Positions 63,284 through 64,000 of a stretch of 64,000 bases of DNA are shown piece after piece (position 1 is the first letter of the stretch; each line of letters opens with the position of its first letter). This DNA comes from G965214625 sp965214625. Its GTDB lineage: Bacteria > Pseudomonadota > Gammaproteobacteria > Arenicellales > Poriferihabitantaceae. Below the pieces are notes generated by a model that was given only the letters and a program-made list of their open reading frames with translations, was not told the DNA's origin and ran no database searches. Position numbers and translations under genes: made by a program. The DNA lies in contig OZ243962.1 of assembly GCA_965214625.1 (NCBI GenBank), positions 2,604,001-2,668,000 on the forward strand. The letters run 5' to 3'.

Positions 63284-63808
63284 ATGATGGTGTATCGAAC
63301 AGATAAAATGAGACGAGTCATTCTCGTTTCGATATGTTTTTTCCTCGGACTGGTTCCGCTCGCGCAGGCGGAAAAAATCGCCTATGTCGATGCGGTGAGA
63401 TTGATGGACCAGGCACCGCAACGTCAGGATGAGGTCAAGAAACTGGAGGTTGCTTTCGGTCAGCGAAACCGGGACATCAATGCCGCACTGGAACTATTCC
63501 GAACCAAAAAGGCGGAACTGGAGAAAAATTCGGTCTTGCTGTCCAAAGAGGAAATCGAAGCGAAAACGATTGAATTGCGGGAATTGCAACGGGAACTGGA
63601 AAGGAAACAAAGGGCTTACAATGAGGACTTTGCCGACAGCCGCAATGCGATGTTGTCGCGGATGGAAAAAATCATTTCGAAAGTGATCATCGATATTGCC
63701 CGGCAGGAGAAAATTGATTTGGTTTTACAGCAGGTGGTCTATGCCAGCGAAAGAATTGATCTGACCGATGCGGTACTCGAAGAGTTGAATAAAAGGTATC
63801 AGCAATAA
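63284..63808 (+). CDS. skp: periplasmic chaperone OmpH/Skp
   Basis: Periplasmic chaperone for outer-membrane proteins. Signal peptide RRVILVSICFFLGLVPLAQA, cleaved before EKIAYVDAVRLM. The body is two long coiled-coil arms rich in Lys/Glu/Leu (about residues 55-135), flanked by the trimerisation beta strands. ATGs at 63284, 63287 and 63308 are possible; the signal peptide begins naturally at 63308, though no clear ribosome-binding site decides. Between bamA and lpxD in standard order. Confidence 0.93.
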   Translation: MMVYRTDKMRRVILVSICFFLGLVPLAQAEKIAYVDAVRLMDQAPQRQDEVKKLEVAFGQRNRDINAALELFRTKKAELEKNSVLLSKEEIEAKTIELRELQRELERKQRAYNEDFADSRNAMLSRMEKIISKVIIDIARQEKIDLVLQQVVYASERIDLTDAVLEELNKRYQQ

Positions 63809-63893
63809 CGGTGGGTGTTGCCCCGACAGTCTGTTTTCTTTGATCAATCCGACTTGCCCGCATCGTAACTCCTGACTTTTTACCGACCCCGTC

Positions 63894-64000
63894 ATGTTGC
63901 TTTCGCAAATTGCACAAATCGTGGGTGGAAAACTGTTGGGGGATGGGAATTTCAAGGTTGAAACCATCAAAAGCCTGTCTGCGGCAGACGCGTCTTCGCT
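63894..64000 (+). CDS. lpxD: UDP-3-O-acyl-glucosamine N-acyltransferase LpxD (5' part, cut by window)
   Basis: The first 35 codons of lpxD, running off the right edge. LLSQIAQIVGGKLLGDGNFK then ETIKSLSAADASS fits the N-terminal uridine-binding domain of LpxD (lipid A biosynthesis), and the position after skp is the conserved one. The remainder is outside the window, so integrity cannot be judged. Confidence 0.88.
   Translation, partial: MLLSQIAQIVGGKLLGDGNFKVETIKSLSAADASS

Overview
The window is a contiguous chromosomal segment of a gammaproteobacterium. The main evidence is conserved gene order typical of that class: SAM-methyltransferase/rnhA/dnaQ (as yafS-rnhA-dnaQ), tpiA-secG-tRNA-Leu, ispZ/yciB with yciI and yciA nearby, map-glnD divergent from rpsB-tsf-pyrH-frr-uppS-cdsA-dxr-rseP-bamA-skp-lpxD, and a GlnS-type glutaminyl-tRNA synthetase. 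Base composition is moderately GC-rich by eye. The gene content (nitrile hydratase, two Fe/2-oxoglutarate dioxygenases, GMC and OYE oxidoreductases, SulP transporter) suits a free-living or host-associated aerobic heterotroph. I cannot name a genus.

Layout. 0-10.9 kb: housekeeping (gamma carbonic anhydrase, sohB, glnS, dapE, rnhA, dnaQ, a dienelactone-hydrolase-like protein, yciI, ispZ, a deoxynucleoside kinase probably starting at ATT, yciA), with one decayed ATPase remnant. 11-20.3 kb: metabolic genes (metY, CoA-binding protein, acyl-CoA synthetase, glycerate kinase, proline-racemase-superfamily enzyme, an odd retropepsin-like protein, an EamA exporter, a hydratase). 20.4-26 kb: ilvE and an arsR-OYE-racemase-like-GMC operon with a clear promoter/operator. 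26-27.3 kb: tpiA-secG-tRNA-Leu. 27.4-36 kb: two divergent catabolic-looking units. On the minus strand: aminotransferase, sulfotransferase-like, TauD, EEP hydrolase. On the plus strand: amidase, cobalt-type nitrile hydratase alpha, beta and activator, mandelate-racemase-type enolase, PhyH dioxygenase.

36-40.6 kb is an accessory island: a PIN/Phd toxin-antitoxin pair with a probably leaderless promoter, an exported nucleosidase-like protein, a fragment resembling the N-terminus of a large helicase, a stand-alone PD-(D/E)XK nuclease candidate, and a truncated IS1380-type transposase. It ends at recQ. 42.4-45.4 kb carries cobT-cobC-cobS. 45.5-50 kb is map-glnD-amgK on the minus strand. 50-64 kb is the translation / lipid-carrier / outer-membrane biogenesis supercluster, ending inside lpxD.

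The most unusual points are: a SulP transporter with STAS and cyclic-nucleotide-binding-like domains placed between rseP and bamA, followed by a decayed second copy of the rseP 3' end; a ~100-residue C-terminal extension on ribosomal protein S2; the composition of the accessory island; and several family members whose usual catalytic residues are replaced. No CRISPR array, complete insertion sequence or rRNA gene was seen.
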